A stretch of 13,599 nucleotides of DNA from CF-113 sp035716135 (GCA_035716135.1 DASTKD010000223.1:1-13599), one strand, 5' to 3'. Numbered from the stretch's first letter, positions 1 to 6,752 are shown. Program-made: numbers and translations. Notes: generated from the sequence alone by a model not told the origin.

Positions 1-732
1 TACGCCAAAGGGGAAGTACAGGGCATTGCCCAACCCGTAGGCAAAGAAGAGTTTCGCGGCAGAGAAGGTAATATCGTCCTCTTTAATACCCAGGATGGGT
101 TTCGCGTAGTATGCGGTGCAATAGCTCATATCATGCTGTAAGTGAACACAACCTTTGGGGAAACCCGTGCTGCCCGAGCTGTAGAGCCAGAAGGCGCTAT
201 CGTCTTTGCTGGTGTTGGCAGCTTCCAGCGAAGATGACGCCTGCCGCGTCCACTTCTCGAAATCATGCAACGTCGCGCTTTCCTGCTCGCTGCTCTCTTG
301 CAATCCCACCACGACGACGTGGCGCAAATATTTGAGTTCAGGCAAGACTTGCGCCAACTGCTTCCACAGGCTGGCATGAACGAGCAGGACGCGCGCCCGG
401 CTGTCATTCAGCATGTAGACATAATCGTTGGGGCGCAGCATCGTATTAAGAGGAACAGGCACCGCCCCTATCTTGATCGCGCCAAAGAACGCTGCGGCCA
501 TTTGAGGTGAGTCCAGCATTAGCAGGGCTACGCGCTGCTCCATATCAAGCCCAAGCTCAAGCAGTCCATTGCCAACGCGGTTAGCCAGTTCCGCCACCTG
601 CGCGTAACTGTACGCCTGCCCTTCGTAATAAATAGCGGTCTTGCTGCCGCGCCCCCCGGCAAGATTGCGATCTAAAAAAGCCGTTGCGGCATTAAACTGA
701 TCTGGTATGGTAACTTGCGGAATGGTCAACAT
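1..732 (-). CDS. Benzoate-CoA-ligase-family acyl-CoA synthetase (N-terminal 244 residues, C-terminus outside window)
   Basis: The minus-strand frame is open from an ATG at 732 to the left edge with no stop, so only the N-terminal part is present. Adenylate-forming enzymes of this class make an acyl-AMP and then an acyl-CoA thioester in the cytoplasm. The phosphate-binding motif SSGSTGFPKG is at residues 185-194. Around it are features of the benzoate/4-hydroxybenzoate-CoA ligase subgroup: GAVPVPLNTMLRPNDYVYML in the N-terminal domain, and AAKLFFAYGLGNALYFPFGV just before the edge. The start is supported by GAGG about 8 nt upstream (seen as CCTC near 742-745) and by an in-frame stop just upstream. 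The aromatic substrate is inferred from subgroup resemblance only. The substrate pocket and the C-terminal catalytic lysine are not visible, so other aryl or acyl acids are possible. Confidence 0.88.
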   Translation of the reverse strand, partial: MLTIPQVTIPDQFNAATAFLDRNLAGGRGSKTAIYYEGQAYSYAQVAELANRVGNGLLELGLDMEQRVALLMLDSPQMAAAFFGAIKIGAVPVPLNTMLRPNDYVYMLNDSRARVLLVHASLWKQLAQVLPELKYLRHVVVVGLQESSEQESATLHDFEKWTRQASSSLEAANTSKDDSAFWLYSSGSTGFPKGCVHLQHDMSYCTAYYAKPILGIKEDDITFSAAKLFFAYGLGNALYFPFGV

Positions 733-778
733 AGATTATGCCTCTTTTCTGCAGGATATGCGCTTGTATGGCGTTAGC

Positions 779-802
779 GGGCGCGATGAATCGCGTCCCT
801 AC
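779..802 (-). repeat. REP-like hairpin with GTAG guide
   Basis: Read on the minus strand this is GTAG followed by an 8-bp stem (GGACGCGA), a 4-nt loop and the complementary arm, with one G-T wobble. It lies 47 bp upstream of the acyl-CoA ligase start. It shares stem sequence with the copy at 7770-7793 and the GTAG tetranucleotide with copies at 5899-5923, 10679-10703 and 10738-10762. The 733-955 gap holds nothing else I can support. Confidence 0.7.
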
Positions 803-955
803 ACATTGTTACCTCTTCCAGAGTATTTTACCCCAAACTCAAGGAGAAGAGAAACTATCTGGCAAAGCCAGAGGATGGGATGGTTGATATGAGTCTGCAA
901 CCCGAGCCTATCCGAAACGTAAAGAAAAACAGAGTGCAAGAAACAAACTGCTAGA

Positions 956-1432
956 ATGGATGAAGCAATGGAGAGCAAACCCGTCAGATTTCAGGTAATC
1001 GCACTTTTCTTACTGATACTCGCCAATTTCATTGCCCAGGTTCCGTATTTTCTTCACCTCTATTACAAACCCGACATGAACCTGCTGGCTGAAGCCAGAC
1101 CTTTTCTCATCATGGGCATTGTGTTTGCGGTATTTCTTGTGGCCTCTATACTCCTTTTCAAGCGCACCGTCGCAGGGTACTGGCTCATGCTGGTCTTCCT
1201 GGCCGTGGAATTCCTTTTCTACCTGTGGAACACGATTGGCGAAGTTGTTCATGGCTATGGCCTGTTCTTTCATTTACAGAACCCGGACCTTCTCCTGAAG
1301 ACTGTATTCGCCATCGGGTATATCAACCTGTTCGCTTCTGGATACTTTCTCTGCCTGTTGCTCTGGAAACGAACCGACTTCTTAGATCATGGGATGCATG
1401 AGGCATTGATCGGGGGTAATCCGCTTTCCTGA
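956..1432 (+). CDS. Four-helix integral membrane protein, function unknown
   Basis: A 158-residue protein with four hydrophobic segments at about residues 13-33, 50-68, 74-93 and 114-136, a short charged N-terminus and a polar C-terminal tail. I recognise no family. Aromatic residues are dense in the helices, and there is no signal peptide or obvious catalytic motif. The start is uncertain: neither ATG 956 nor the in-frame ATG 968 has a strong Shine-Dalgarno site, although a GGATGA-like stretch precedes 968 and would give 154 residues. It stands alone, convergent with the next gene, and is followed by a hairpin terminator. The evenly spaced helices and lack of long low-complexity runs make it a credible gene. 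Confidence 0.8.
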   Translation: MDEAMESKPVRFQVIALFLLILANFIAQVPYFLHLYYKPDMNLLAEARPFLIMGIVFAVFLVASILLFKRTVAGYWLMLVFLAVEFLFYLWNTIGEVVHGYGLFFHLQNPDLLLKTVFAIGYINLFASGYFLCLLLWKRTDFLDHGMHEALIGGNPLS

Positions 1433-1465
1433 TATTATGCTTTTGCTGCACGGGTGGGCTGAGAG

Positions 1466-1509
1466 GAAAGAAAAGGCCAATCAGTGTGACTAATTGGTCC
1501 TTTTCTTTC
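1466..1509. terminator. Bidirectional hairpin terminator between convergent genes
   Basis: Arms 1466-1485 and 1489-1509 pair with one bulge and one mismatch around a 3-nt loop. The left arm starts GAAAGAAAAGG and the right arm ends CCTTTTCTTTC, so transcripts from either side end in a U-rich run. It lies between the stops of the 956-1432 (+) and 1542-2081 (-) genes, where a shared terminator is expected. Confidence 0.8.
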
Positions 1510-1541
1510 GTCCCTGTTATTGTTCCAGATTGGCCGACTTG

Positions 1542-2081
1542 TCAAGGCTGCTTTGCGCCCATCGGGTCATGTGAGCTGGTCGGTGATCCCATAGGATCGC
1601 CTGATCCGGTGCTTGCTGCCGTACTCGCAGCCTGTTCTGACTCTTGAAATCCTTCTCTCCTGCACACAAAGTAGTTAATCGCGCCAGCAGTCAGGACACC
1701 TGCGTCAGCACTTCCCAACCCTGCAAGCAGATCGAGGTGGTCGGTTCGATAGCCGGGGCCAAACGGCGCGGCCTCCAACGCTGCAAAAGGAACAGTAATA
1801 GTTGTTGCTCCAGCGCCAGCAGCATTTGTTACCAGTACGCCGATCGCTCTAAAGCCGCAGGCAAGGGCATGTGCAGGTCCGCAGACTAAGAACACTTCGT
1901 ATTTGGTGTTGGGCAACGCGAAGTCCAGGATAATTTGAAGGACGAGGTTGTCGCCTGGCTGGCTATAAAGTACCCGCCCGATTTCCGGGCCGTCCATGTC
2001 TAACGGGCCACCGAATCCGCGACTGTCAGTGTCATAGACAATAGTGACCTGAGTCTCTGTTTTGGGTCCAACTACGGTCAT
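1542..2081 (-). CDS. Hypothetical protein with repeated DPMG tail
   Basis: A 179-residue protein that I do not recognise. Residues 1 to about 145 are rich in alternating hydrophobic and Gly/Thr residues, which suggests a beta-sandwich-like fold. Three cysteines sit in the contexts LVCG, ALACG and YFVCRR. No signal peptide or membrane segment is visible. The last 35 residues are Ser/Thr/Ala/Gly rich and contain the four-residue unit DPMG twice (GDPMGSPTSSHDPMGAKQP), so the C-terminus is probably disordered. The ATG at 2081 is preceded by a purine-rich stretch (AGAAAGAAGAAAAC) rather than a clear ribosome site. It follows tlyA on the same strand after 86 nt containing a possible terminator, so it may be a separate unit. 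Confidence 0.7.
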   Translation of the reverse strand: MTVVGPKTETQVTIVYDTDSRGFGGPLDMDGPEIGRVLYSQPGDNLVLQIILDFALPNTKYEVFLVCGPAHALACGFRAIGVLVTNAAGAGATTITVPFAALEAAPFGPGYRTDHLDLLAGLGSADAGVLTAGAINYFVCRREGFQESEQAASTAASTGSGDPMGSPTSSHDPMGAKQP

Positions 2082-2107
2082 GTTTCTGTTTTCTTCTTTC
2101 TGGCTGT

Positions 2108-2136
2108 ATAAGGGAGAGTGCCGTATCTCTCTTTAT
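2108..2136. terminator. Possible weak hairpin terminator after tlyA
   Basis: The imperfect inverted repeat ATAAGGGAGAG / CTCTCTTTAT has an 8-nt loop, one bulge and one mismatch. It lies 32 nt past the tlyA stop on the minus strand. There is no long U-tract, so the call is tentative. Confidence 0.3.
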
Positions 2137-2167
2137 GCCAGTGTATGTACGAGGTAGTTGGAACATT

Positions 2168-2947
2168 TTAGGTTATTGCTTGTTGCTTATGGCTGGAGCC
2201 AGCCAGGTAATCCAGATAAAACAGAAACTCCCTGTTGCCTTCGCGTCCATAAATCGGCGAATCGGTCACGCCGCGTACCTGTAACGGGGTATGCGCAACA
2301 ATCCATGCTTGCAACTCCTCGACAACGCGCGTATGTATCGCCGGGTCGCTGATAACACCCGATCCCCGGTCAACCTCGGCTTTGCCTGCCTCAAATTGTG
2401 GCTTGACCAGCGCTACGACCCAGGCATCCTGCGTTAATAGAGAAACAAGTGGGGGCAGGATGAGGCGCAGGGAGATGAATGAAACGTCGATTACGGCGCA
2501 CTGGATGGGTTCGGGCAGCGATGTGACGTAGCGCATGTTGGTATGTTCCATCACTACCACGCGCGCATCATTGCGTAACTTCCAGGCCAGTTGCCCGCGC
2601 CCGACATCGAGGGCATAGACACGCCGCGCCCCGTGCTGGAGCAGGCAATCGGTGAACCCTCCGGTAGAAGCTCCAATATCGAGCGCAACCAATCCATGTG
2701 GGTCGAGCTTGAAGGTTTGCAGCGCCTTTTCCAGCTTGAGGCCGCCCCGGCTGACGTATTTCGCTGCGCCGTTTTCTCCCGCGATACGATATTGCGCGTC
2801 GAGCGGAGCCAGCATTCCAGGCTTATCGGCCAGCCGATCTCCTATATAAACCTGACCCGCCATGATGAGCGCGCGCGCCTGCTCGCGGCTGGGAGCCAGA
2901 CCGCGCCTCACCAGCGCCAGGTCAAGCCGTTCTTTGTTCGCTGCCAT
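2168..2947 (-). CDS. tlyA: TlyA-family rRNA (cytidine-2'-O)-methyltransferase
   Basis: TlyA enzymes use SAM to 2'-O-methylate cytidines in 16S and/or 23S rRNA. In mycobacteria this modification determines capreomycin sensitivity. The 259-residue length is normal. Residues about 5-62 form an S4 RNA-binding domain (RLDLALVRRGLAPSREQARALI). The linker motif YVSRGGLKLEKAL leads into an FtsJ/RrmJ-like Rossmann domain with SAM motif LDIGASTGGFTDCLLQ near residues 89-104. The K-D-K-E catalytic set is visible as the Lys of GGLKLEK, Asp in IDVSFIS, Lys in VKPQFE and Glu in NREFLFYL. The start ATG (2945-2947) lies inside the 3' end of the ROK gene, directly after a run of A residues and without a good Shine-Dalgarno site. 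This suggests translational coupling to the kinase. Family identity is secure; which rRNA sites are methylated cannot be told. Confidence 0.95.
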   Translation of the reverse strand: MAANKERLDLALVRRGLAPSREQARALIMAGQVYIGDRLADKPGMLAPLDAQYRIAGENGAAKYVSRGGLKLEKALQTFKLDPHGLVALDIGASTGGFTDCLLQHGARRVYALDVGRGQLAWKLRNDARVVVMEHTNMRYVTSLPEPIQCAVIDVSFISLRLILPPLVSLLTQDAWVVALVKPQFEAGKAEVDRGSGVISDPAIHTRVVEELQAWIVAHTPLQVRGVTDSPIYGREGNREFLFYLDYLAGSSHKQQAIT

Positions 2948-4058
2948 TTTTTTTGATGCTTTGATTGTAATAAACCAGTCCGCCCGCGCCGGCGAGTCCC
3001 GCGTTTGCGCCCAGTTCCGCTATACGAATGTGTGCGGCATTGTAGGGAGCCTTCATCGCGCGCTCCGAAATGATGCGCAGGGCTGGTTCCATCAGCATAT
3101 CGCCTATTCCGGTAACTCCCCCGCCTAAAATAATGAGTTCAGGGTTGAAGATGTGCATGATATTGACGAGACCCGCGCCCAGCGCCTCGCCTGCCTGTGT
3201 GATGATCTCGCGCGCCAGGGGAACGCCAGCTTCCGCCGCTCGCGCAACGGTACGCGCATTGACTCGCGGATGATCCACTATGCCTGTCAGGTCGTCGAGT
3301 TCGTTAAGCGGCTGGGTACGTATGTCCTGCGCGGCGGGTAAGGCAGCTCGGTCTGGTATGGTGGTGGGATGCTCCTGCATGGTATCCACGAAGGCCAGCA
3401 ACTCGGCTCCGCGCCAGGCGGTGATGGCTTCGTTGGCGATGCGAGCAATGGCTGTGCCAGATGCGTAATATTCCAGGCAGCCCCGGCTGCCACAGGGACA
3501 ACGCCCGCCCCTCCAATCAATCGACATATGCCCCAGTTCGCCTGCCGTGCCGCTCGCCCCCTCTAAAAGCTTGCCATCGAGAATAACGCCGCCGCCAATG
3601 CCCGTGCTGACCGTCAGGTATACCATATTCTGGCAGCCGCGACCCGCGCCAAACAGGTATTCGCCCAGCGCCGCCGCGTTCGCATCGTTCTCAATGTAGA
3701 TGGGAAGCTGGTATGCTTGATAGTGCTGCTGAAAAATGTCGCGCAGCGGCACTTGTTTCCAGGCCGGAAGATTGGGCGGCGAGTAAATGATGCCTGTGCG
3801 GTTATCGAGAGGGCCAGGCGTGGCAACGCCAATCCCCTTGATGGCGCTCATTGTCACCTGCGCCTCATCGAGCGCTTGCTGCATAACCTTAAAGATACGC
3901 GGAATGGTGCTATCAGGCAGCGGATTTGCTCCTGTAAGCACGCTGACACGCGAGAGCAAACGCGCGCCCTGTAGCACAGCCGCGCGTAATTGCGTTCCAC
4001 CAATATCCACGCCCATGACGAGCGGCAACGGTTCCTGACTGGCCGCGCTATCATTCAT
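2922..4058 (-). CDS. ROK-family sugar kinase (glucokinase-like) with ~50-residue insertion
   Basis: A 378-residue cytoplasmic kinase, predicted to phosphorylate glucose or a related (amino)sugar with ATP. The ATP phosphate motif GVDIGGT is at residues 16-22 and the second motif GVATPGPLD at 77-85. The catalytic Asp is D125 in ENDANAAALGE. GIGGG and GTAGELGH follow. The ROK zinc site is complete: His177 with CPCGSRGC (Cys187, 189, 194). There is no N-terminal helix-turn-helix, so it is a kinase and not a ROK repressor. It is longer than usual ROK kinases (~300-320) because residues about 214-265 are an acidic, Pro-rich insertion. The ATG at 4058 is chosen because it has GAGAGGAG 10 nt upstream. 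A TTG at 4118, which would add 20 residues, is part of the -35 box. It is the first gene of an operon with tlyA, overlapping it by 26 bp. Sugar specificity is not determined. Confidence 0.92.
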   Translation of the reverse strand: MNDSAASQEPLPLVMGVDIGGTQLRAAVLQGARLLSRVSVLTGANPLPDSTIPRIFKVMQQALDEAQVTMSAIKGIGVATPGPLDNRTGIIYSPPNLPAWKQVPLRDIFQQHYQAYQLPIYIENDANAAALGEYLFGAGRGCQNMVYLTVSTGIGGGVILDGKLLEGASGTAGELGHMSIDWRGGRCPCGSRGCLEYYASGTAIARIANEAITAWRGAELLAFVDTMQEHPTTIPDRAALPAAQDIRTQPLNELDDLTGIVDHPRVNARTVARAAEAGVPLAREIITQAGEALGAGLVNIMHIFNPELIILGGGVTGIGDMLMEPALRIISERAMKAPYNAAHIRIAELGANAGLAGAGGLVYYNQSIKKNGSEQRTA

Positions 4059-4089
4059 CTTATATGCGCTCCTCTCGTAATATCTGTAG

Positions 4090-4118
4090 ATAATACTGTA
4101 TTTACCAGGGCATGGCAA
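4090..4118 (-). promoter_or_regulatory. Sigma-70-type promoter for the ROK kinase-tlyA operon
   Basis: On the minus strand, TTGCCA (4118-4113) and TATTAT (4095-4090) are separated by 17 nt. Transcription would start near 4083, giving a leader of about 25 nt before ATG 4058. This supports the shorter kinase start. Confidence 0.7.
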
Positions 4119-4124
4119 GCCCGG

Positions 4125-4263
4125 CGATCCTAATGAATTTTAACGACCAGGATCAGCAATGTCATCCTGAGCGCAGCGAAGGATCTCCGTAACAGACACG
4201 TCAGATCCTTCGCTGCGCTCAGAATGACATTCCCAATTTTGATTATAAATGTTCATTAGAGCG
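4125..4263. mobile_element. MITE-like inverted-repeat element, copy 1
   Basis: A ~139-bp non-coding element that is almost entirely an inverted repeat. The core hairpin has 28-nt arms (4159-4186 and 4203-4230) with one mismatch around a 16-nt loop. Outer flanks also match in inverted orientation: CTAATGAA on the left against TTCATTAG on the right. The core sequence TGAGCGCAGCGAAG recurs at 9509-9657. The ends of this copy are less conserved than those of copy 2, and the boundaries are approximate. It sits between two divergent promoters, ending 7 bp from the kinase -35 box. Confidence 0.7.
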
Positions 4264-4295
4264 AGCCTGCGCAGATCAACATAAAAAACGAGGGG

Positions 4296-4324
4296 TTGTG
4301 CGTAATAGCGCAATGCGCTATACT
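4296..4324 (+). promoter_or_regulatory. Sigma-70-type promoter for the DUF336 gene pair
   Basis: TTGTGC (4296-4301) and TATACT (4319-4324) with exactly 17 nt between them. Predicted start near 4331 and a leader of about 58 nt to the GTG at 4389. Confidence 0.7.
4305..4321. promoter_or_regulatory. Palindromic operator candidate inside the promoter spacer
   Basis: ATAGCGCAATGCGCTAT is a perfect 8-1-8 palindrome filling the -35/-10 spacer and overlapping the first three bases of the -10 box. This is the classic position for a repressor, or for a MerR-type activator that binds within the spacer. No regulator gene is in the window to assign it to. Confidence 0.55.
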
Positions 4325-4388
4325 GCAATTATAGTCACACTGAAATTTTGGGCGGTACCGTAGTTCATCCGTCATATAAGGAGCTTAT

Positions 4389-5036
4389 GTGAGTATATCC
4401 ATAGAAATTGCGCGGCGCATCATGGAAGCCTGCAAACAGCGCGCTCAGGAGTTGCGCAGTCCTGTCAGCATCGCCATCGTCGATGCAGGCGGCCATCTGG
4501 TGCTGTTTGAGCGCATGATGGCACCCTATGGCTGGGCAACGGGCAATATTAGCCTTGCCAAAGCCAGCACTGCTGTGATGTTCAACCAGTCAACCGACGC
4601 GGTAGCGCAATGGGGTTCGGGCATCCCCGGCTTTGCATCCAGCATGGCAAGTATGACCCAGGGCAAGTTTATTATGGCGGCTGGCGGCTGGCCTATCCGC
4701 ATGGGCGGCACCACGATTGGCGGTATTGGCGTGAGTGGCGGTAATGCTCCCGGACGCGATGACGATATTGCGCGCGCCGGACTGGCCGCTGTCGCTCAAG
4801 CGCCCGCCGCTCCGGTTTATCGCCCATCATCGCAACCATCGTTACAACCGGCACCAGCTTACCCTTCAGTGCCATCGCCGACCCCGGCTCCTGTGTCGTC
4901 GTCGTCAGCGCCGGGTATCGCTTCCATGCCGCCCACATCGAATAGTATGTACCTCGGAAACGAGCGCGAGTCGTCACCCGATGACGAGCAGTTACCCTTT
5001 GAAGATTATCATGAATCCAACGGAGGTCAGTCATGA
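4389..5036 (+). CDS. DUF336 (HbpS/GlcG-like) protein with Pro/Ser-rich tail
   Basis: A 215-residue protein. Residues 1 to about 137 match the HbpS/GlcG/DUF336 fold (PF03928): PVSIAIVDAGGHLVLFERM, then AKASTAVMF, and the C-terminal GGTTIGGIGVSGG followed by DDDIARAGLAAVAQ. Members include the haem-binding redox sensor HbpS and the C-terminal domain of PduO, which binds haem; the biochemical role is often unknown. Residues about 138-215 are a Pro/Ser/Ala-rich tail ending in an acidic segment. This is an addition to the usual ~135-150-residue domain and is probably disordered. The start is GTG, with AAGGAG 5 nt upstream. The overlapping ATG at 4387 is followed directly by TGA and cannot be the start. 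No signal peptide is seen, so it is likely cytoplasmic. It overlaps the next gene by ATGA, so the two are translationally coupled. Confidence 0.88.
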   Translation: MSISIEIARRIMEACKQRAQELRSPVSIAIVDAGGHLVLFERMMAPYGWATGNISLAKASTAVMFNQSTDAVAQWGSGIPGFASSMASMTQGKFIMAAGGWPIRMGGTTIGGIGVSGGNAPGRDDDIARAGLAAVAQAPAAPVYRPSSQPSLQPAPAYPSVPSPTPAPVSSSSAPGIASMPPTSNSMYLGNERESSPDDEQLPFEDYHESNGGQS

Positions 5037-5887
5037 GTCAGGAACAAAATACCGGCACCCCGCCAGCACAGGGCAAGCCAACTACTAATAAACGCAGCAA
5101 TCGTAATGGACGCAACCGGCCCGTACTGGTGACAAATGACACCAATGACCAGCTCTCCGGCGATTCAATGCAAGAGGACGCACAGGAGAATGCGCTCAAT
5201 GGCATCCCCGTACAAACCGCCATTGAGGAGGCTCCCGAAGCGGCTCCCGTCAAAAAGCGGCCCGGCTTCTTTTCCACCATTGGTAAGAAAGAAGAGAAGG
5301 ATGAGGCGGCGGATGTGGCAGCCGCGCGCATGGCTCGCGCCACGCGCAACAAGACGGCAGCCCCCGTCAAGAAAGAGACGAAAGAGGTCAAGGCAACGAA
5401 AAAGCCAGAACCTCTGGCTGTGGCAAAAAGCGCGCCCGCCCACGCAGGCAGCAAGCCCGCGCCCCGGCGCGGCGGATTCAAGCCACGTCACCTGATCGGC
5501 ATTCTGGCCTACCTGATTGTAGCGGATGTCGCAGGCGTCTACGAGAAGTCATTGTTGGTAAGCGCTCACGCGGAAAAATTGCTCTTTACCCTCGGCCCGC
5601 TGCCCATCTACCTGTCTACCGTTTTATTCTTAATAACGCTGGTGGTCCTGTTGATCGTGCTGGCTCGCTTCGACCTTGTGCCACGCAGCCTGACCCCCTC
5701 CTCGCGCCAACCAGTGTCAGGCGGCAAAGGTTCATCGCATCAGAATAACAAAACTTCTGACACGGACTCTGACGGCCCCAAAAATACGCCAAACGTCAAA
5801 CAGGGCGTCAAGGGCGAGAATGACGATCTTTACCAGGAGTACCGCGAGACGCAGCGCTACTGGCAGCGCCGCGACCGCAAAAAATAA
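5033..5887 (+). CDS. Two-helix membrane protein with long basic/acidic disordered N-terminus
   Basis: A 284-residue protein of no family I recognise. Residues 1-150 are polar and low-complexity. An Asn/Arg-rich start and an acidic stretch (about 41-70) are followed by a Lys/Ala/Pro-rich segment (about 73-150) resembling linker-histone-type tails. Two hydrophobic segments follow at about 153-170 and 188-211. The charged C-terminal tail ends DDLYQEYRETQRYWQRRDRKK. The helix pair suggests a membrane hairpin with both tails on the same side. The ATG overlaps the DUF336 stop as ATGA, and GGAGG lies 7 nt upstream. Coupling to a protein that itself has an added disordered tail suggests that the two act together at the membrane, which is inference only. 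Transcription may end at the hairpin just after the stop. Confidence 0.8.
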   Translation: MSQEQNTGTPPAQGKPTTNKRSNRNGRNRPVLVTNDTNDQLSGDSMQEDAQENALNGIPVQTAIEEAPEAAPVKKRPGFFSTIGKKEEKDEAADVAAARMARATRNKTAAPVKKETKEVKATKKPEPLAVAKSAPAHAGSKPAPRRGGFKPRHLIGILAYLIVADVAGVYEKSLLVSAHAEKLLFTLGPLPIYLSTVLFLITLVVLLIVLARFDLVPRSLTPSSRQPVSGGKGSSHQNNKTSDTDSDGPKNTPNVKQGVKGENDDLYQEYRETQRYWQRRDRKK

Positions 5888-5898
5888 GTGGTCTTCCA

Positions 5899-5923
5899 GG
5901 GCGAGGGCAAGCCTCGCCCCTAC
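5899..5923 (-). repeat. REP-like hairpin with GTAG guide
   Basis: On the plus strand: stem GGGCGAGG, loop GCAAG, stem CCTCGCCC, then CTAC, which is GTAG at the 5' side on the minus strand. The GCAAG loop and the tetranucleotide are the same as in the 10679-10703 copy although the stem differs. It begins 12 nt after the stop of the upstream membrane-protein gene and could also help end its transcript. Confidence 0.72.
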
Positions 5924-5925
5924 CC

Positions 5926-5953
5926 TTGCGGCCAGGCCAGTATATGTTATACT
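5926..5953 (+). promoter_or_regulatory. Candidate promoter for the ANTAR regulator operon
   Basis: TTGCGG (5926-5931) and TATACT (5948-5953) with 16 nt between them, directly after the REP-like hairpin. Start predicted near 5960, giving a leader of about 200 nt before ATG 6159. Confidence 0.5.
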
Positions 5954-6028
5954 GTGCTTAACCAGTATTCTGGGATGAGCCTTCCTGCTGACAGGTAACG
6001 CAGAATAGCATGTTTGAAGAGAGAGCGA

Positions 6029-6049
6029 GCGGCGCAATGAGCGCGCCGC
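6029..6049 (+). other. GC-rich hairpin in the leader of the ANTAR gene
   Basis: A perfect 7-bp stem GCGGCGC / GCGCCGC with a 7-nt loop AATGAGC, about 110 nt upstream of the regulator start. No U-tract follows, so it is not an intrinsic terminator. ANTAR proteins bind paired stem-loops with 6-nt loops. This loop has A at position 1 and G at position 4 but is one base too long, and I see no partner hairpin. Confidence 0.35.
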
Positions 6050-6158
6050 CGTTGGCATGCAGCCCTACAGGTGCAAGCAGGCAAATAGAGAAATGGTGGG
6101 GCCAGAAGTGTCGCGCCCTATTGGTCGGGTAGATACGTTCCCCACAAAGGATAGCGCA

Positions 6159-6731
6159 ATGCCAACACGTATTATCATAGCGGACGATGAAACCATTCAA
6201 CGCATGGATCTCAAAGAAGTCTTGACAAAGCAGGGCTACCTGGTGATCGGCGAGGCCGGCGATGGCGCAAGCGCCGTCAACCTGGCGCGCGAGGTACGCC
6301 CCGACCTCGTCATTATGGATATCCGTATGCCGGATATGGATGGCATCACCGCCGCCGAAACACTCACACAGGAGAAAATCGCCCCCGTCCTGCTGCTGAC
6401 CGCGTTCGGAGACCAGCCCCTGGTGGAACGCGCCAAAGAAGCAGGCGTGGTGAACTATATCGTCAAGCCACTGCGCGAAAGCGAGGTGACTCCCGCCATC
6501 GAGGTCGCGCTGGCCCGCTATAGCGAATTTCGTCTGATGGAAGACAAAGCCCGCACCCTGTCGGAACAATTGGAGACTCGCAAAGTCGTAGAACGCGCCA
6601 AGGGTCTGCTGATGGAAAAACAGGGACTCAGCGAGCAAGAAGCGTTTCGCAAGATACAAAAAGCCAGCATGAACAACCGCAAATCCATGCGCGAAGTTGC
6701 GGAAGCCATCTTGCTGACCAATGAAATGTAA
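6159..6731 (+). CDS. ANTAR-domain response regulator (RNA-binding antiterminator)
   Basis: A 190-residue two-component regulator. The receiver domain is residues 3 to about 120, with acidic pocket D9-D10, phosphoacceptor D54 (VIMDIRMPDMDG), T81 and K103 (VKPL) all present, so phosphorylation is expected to work. Residues about 130-186 form an ANTAR domain (RKVVERAKGLLMEKQGLSEQEAF, then KSMREVAEAIL). ANTAR domains bind tandem stem-loops in nascent RNA and prevent termination or otherwise control translation. The partner kinase, probably of the HisKA_2/PdtaS type, is not in the window. The ATG at 6159 is chosen because AAAGGA lies 8 nt upstream and the receiver begins at once. An in-frame ATG at 6057 would add 34 residues unlike the family. 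The PSP1 gene follows after 21 nt, so the two are probably co-transcribed. Confidence 0.95.
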   Translation: MPTRIIIADDETIQRMDLKEVLTKQGYLVIGEAGDGASAVNLAREVRPDLVIMDIRMPDMDGITAAETLTQEKIAPVLLLTAFGDQPLVERAKEAGVVNYIVKPLRESEVTPAIEVALARYSEFRLMEDKARTLSEQLETRKVVERAKGLLMEKQGLSEQEAFRKIQKASMNNRKSMREVAEAILLTNEM

Positions 6732-6752
6732 TCTAGCCAGGATGGAGCCAGT

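Noticed and set aside
707..892. Small plus-strand open frame of 61 codons
   Set aside because: It overlaps the start of the acyl-CoA ligase and translates the REP hairpin; no ribosome site and no protein-like features.
4059..4118. TTG start that would lengthen the ROK kinase by 20 residues
   Set aside because: The TTG is the first half of the TTGCCA -35 box, the extra residues do not resemble the family, and ATG 4058 has a strong ribosome site.
6029..6049. Possible ANTAR-binding hexaloop in the regulator's own leader
   Set aside because: The loop is 7 nt and the required second hairpin is not seen (the nearest, CCTG-CTGA-CAGG near 5983-5994, has a 4-nt loop); kept only as a weak hairpin feature.
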